This document shows, piece after piece, positions 62,652 to 64,000 of a stretch of 64,000 bases of DNA. Each line of letters starts with the position of its first letter. Within the stretch, counting starts at the first letter, position 1. The DNA is from a bacterium (GTDB lineage Bacteria; Babelota; Babeliae; Babelales; Vermiphilaceae), in NCBI GenBank assembly GCA_016699125.1, contig CP064961.1, positions 496,001 to 560,000 on the forward strand, read 5' to 3'. A model generated the notes under the pieces. The model made no database searches. It had not been told where the DNA came from and saw only the letters and a list, made by a program, of their open reading frames with translations. The position numbers were made by a program, and so were the translations under genes.

Positions 62652-64000
62652 ATGTGGAAGACTATGGGTAATAGAGGATATTCACTTTTAAAGATAAGCT
62701 TTTTAATTTATTATTTTCATCATAATGATGCTATGAATATTCAATATGCTGCCGATGGTACCTTATCAAAAGCCTCCGTAATGCAGGCTGTTTTTGAAAA
62801 AGAGTTTTTTCCTTATGCAGATATTATAAAGCATAGAAATATCGATGATGATGCATTAGTTTCGATTAAGACAGCCGAACACTTGGCTGATACCCAAGTA
62901 ATAGAACAGTTAAAAATGCATGATACAAATAAAAAAAAATTGACTTTAATAAGTAACTTTTTTTCTCTACTTGATGATTCGGATGATATGCATAAGCTTT
63001 TTCGACTTTATACTGCCTTATCAACCTGTTCAAAAGATTTACATACGAGGATGCATGCTCTTCAGTTACCGCTTGGATACATGATTTATTTGCATTCCCA
63101 GTTAATGAGTTATTTGACTGAAAAACCGGGAACCCATTATGTACCATTTAAGGTTGCCCAAAGTAACTATTATCAAGCTAAAGAGTTTAAAAACACGTCT
63201 TTGCTTTCAAGGAACTGTCTTTTGCGTTCTGAAAAAAATCAGCTTGATATAATACTAATTCGTGCCATGAGGAATTTTAAATTTATTTCCTCTTTTTTTA
63301 AAAAGAGAGACACGAACTTATTGAAAACTCACCTTTACTACATGATCCTTGCATTAAAATATAACTTAAAAAAATATGATTTTATTAATGTCATAGTGGC
63401 TGAGGACGAATTTTATTTAGAAAAAGCGTTGAAAGCTTTTTCTGGGTCCGAACGAAAAAATGATGCTCTTTTTTATAAACGTCTTCACGCAAATGTGACC
63501 GCAATTGTTGTCGAGTTAATGTCTTTTTTTACAAAGGAAAATGGTTGTTCTGATATTAAAGTTCCTGCTTCATTTTTAACTGATCCTCGGTTATATGAAA
63601 AAATAAAAAGCTCAGGACCTTTTGATATACAACTTTTTGATGAAAGTCATGTATATAAAAATCCATTATTAGCTAATAACGAACAGTCTGATTTTTCAGT
63701 AGATGTATCTTCGACTGATTGCATTAAGCACTATCCTGTTCATCATAGTAAGCTGTATCTTCAACAGATACAGGCTTTAAAAAAGATATTTTTTTTGAAA
63801 AATAACAGCCGTGAAGTCCGTGGTAATGAAGTAACAGAATCTGTTTTATTAACAAAAGATAGTAGGTTCCTTCTGTTGAATCCTTTGTCTAAGCTTTTTT
63901 TTGATGGCAATTTTCTTACTTTTAACACTACCTATGGTACTCGGGGATATCAAGTTACACATATTTTGTATGACAAAGTGAAAGAGGAGCTTGCAACTGT
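62652..64000 (+). CDS. Secreted hypothetical protein, 3'-truncated by window edge
   Basis: The frame from ATG 62652 stays open for 449 codons to the end of the window. Starts at 62652 and 62664 (MGNRGYSLLKISFLIYYF) are both possible; the second has GGAAG close upstream and sits directly before the hydrophobic signal. The body is helical with many charged residues (LMSYLTEKPGTHYVPFK, LKAFSGSERKNDALFYKRL). No family was recognised in the visible part. It is not similar by eye to the other secreted families in the window. Confidence 0.7.
   Translation, partial: MWKTMGNRGYSLLKISFLIYYFHHNDAMNIQYAADGTLSKASVMQAVFEKEFFPYADIIKHRNIDDDALVSIKTAEHLADTQVIEQLKMHDTNKKKLTLISNFFSLLDDSDDMHKLFRLYTALSTCSKDLHTRMHALQLPLGYMIYLHSQLMSYLTEKPGTHYVPFKVAQSNYYQAKEFKNTSLLSRNCLLRSEKNQLDIILIRAMRNFKFISSFFKKRDTNLLKTHLYYMILALKYNLKKYDFINVIVAEDEFYLEKALKAFSGSERKNDALFYKRLHANVTAIVVELMSFFTKENGCSDIKVPASFLTDPRLYEKIKSSGPFDIQLFDESHVYKNPLLANNEQSDFSVDVSSTDCIKHYPVHHSKLYLQQIQALKKIFFLKNNSREVRGNEVTESVLLTKDSRFLLLNPLSKLFFDGNFLTFNTTYGTRGYQVTHILYDKVKEELAT

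Noticed and set aside
1..64000. CRISPR array or toxin-antitoxin, phage or restriction system
   Set aside because: No regularly spaced direct repeats and no cas, methylase, integrase or capsid-like proteins were seen in the window.

Overview
The window is AT-rich bacterial DNA. A core of single-copy housekeeping genes is interleaved with a very large set of predicted secreted proteins of no recognisable function, many in paralogous groups and many decaying. Rapidly evolving signal-peptide proteins, frequent C-terminal membrane anchors, small tandem families, IS remnants and little visible metabolism fit a host-dependent intracellular bacterium. Candidatus Dependentiae (TM6) is my best guess, but this is inference from gene style and not a phylogenetic result. 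The outer-membrane barrel candidate, MreB, PBP2 and the FtsB-like protein indicate a Gram-negative envelope.

Layout. 1-8.4 kb: 3' part of a GH1 glycosidase, a broken secreted gene, a secreted zincin, and an 885-codon secreted gene split by an 871-bp IS5-family element with a 2-bp TA duplication. 7-12.4 kb: a frameshifted secreted protein and a ~1318-residue secreted protein built from three long diverged repeats. 12.6-18.7 kb: rpmH-rnpA-yidD, mrdA, a galU/pheS pair, tRNA-Phe(GAA) and a TPR protein. 18.7-25.6 kb: a four-gene family of secreted proteins sharing invariant FRGY, SES and TQQEAR blocks. 25.8-29.2 kb: dnaE. 29.3-34.6 kb: a duplicated and partly deleted cluster of secreted proteins. 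34.7-41.9 kb: yicC-yebC, a paralogue of the IS-split gene, a DUF155-like protein and lepA. 42-47.8 kb: a frameshifted secreted protein, an outer-membrane barrel candidate, mreB and a GNAT acetyltransferase. 47.8-54.2 kb: the most decayed part, with duplicated secreted genes, C-terminal gene fragments, an internally deleted ISAs1-type element and other transposase debris. 54.5-62.1 kb: a degenerate AAA-like protein, a C-terminal processing protease, and the probable operon ftsB-like/sod/lysS/recJ/cmk. 62.1-64 kb: an IS30-type transposase remnant and a secreted protein running off the window.

A theme joins the accessory genes. Several secreted-protein genes are interrupted by one-base length changes in homopolymers (near 7930, 24100, 43030, 51590, 53230), and in each case restoring one base rejoins a sensible protein. 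Housekeeping genes with A7-A8 or T7 tracts are intact. Phase variation, transcriptional slippage, real decay and residual sequencing error are the competing explanations.

Stretches with nothing recognised: 33000-33270, 54206-54501 and 62343-62651. No rRNA, CRISPR array or replication origin was seen.
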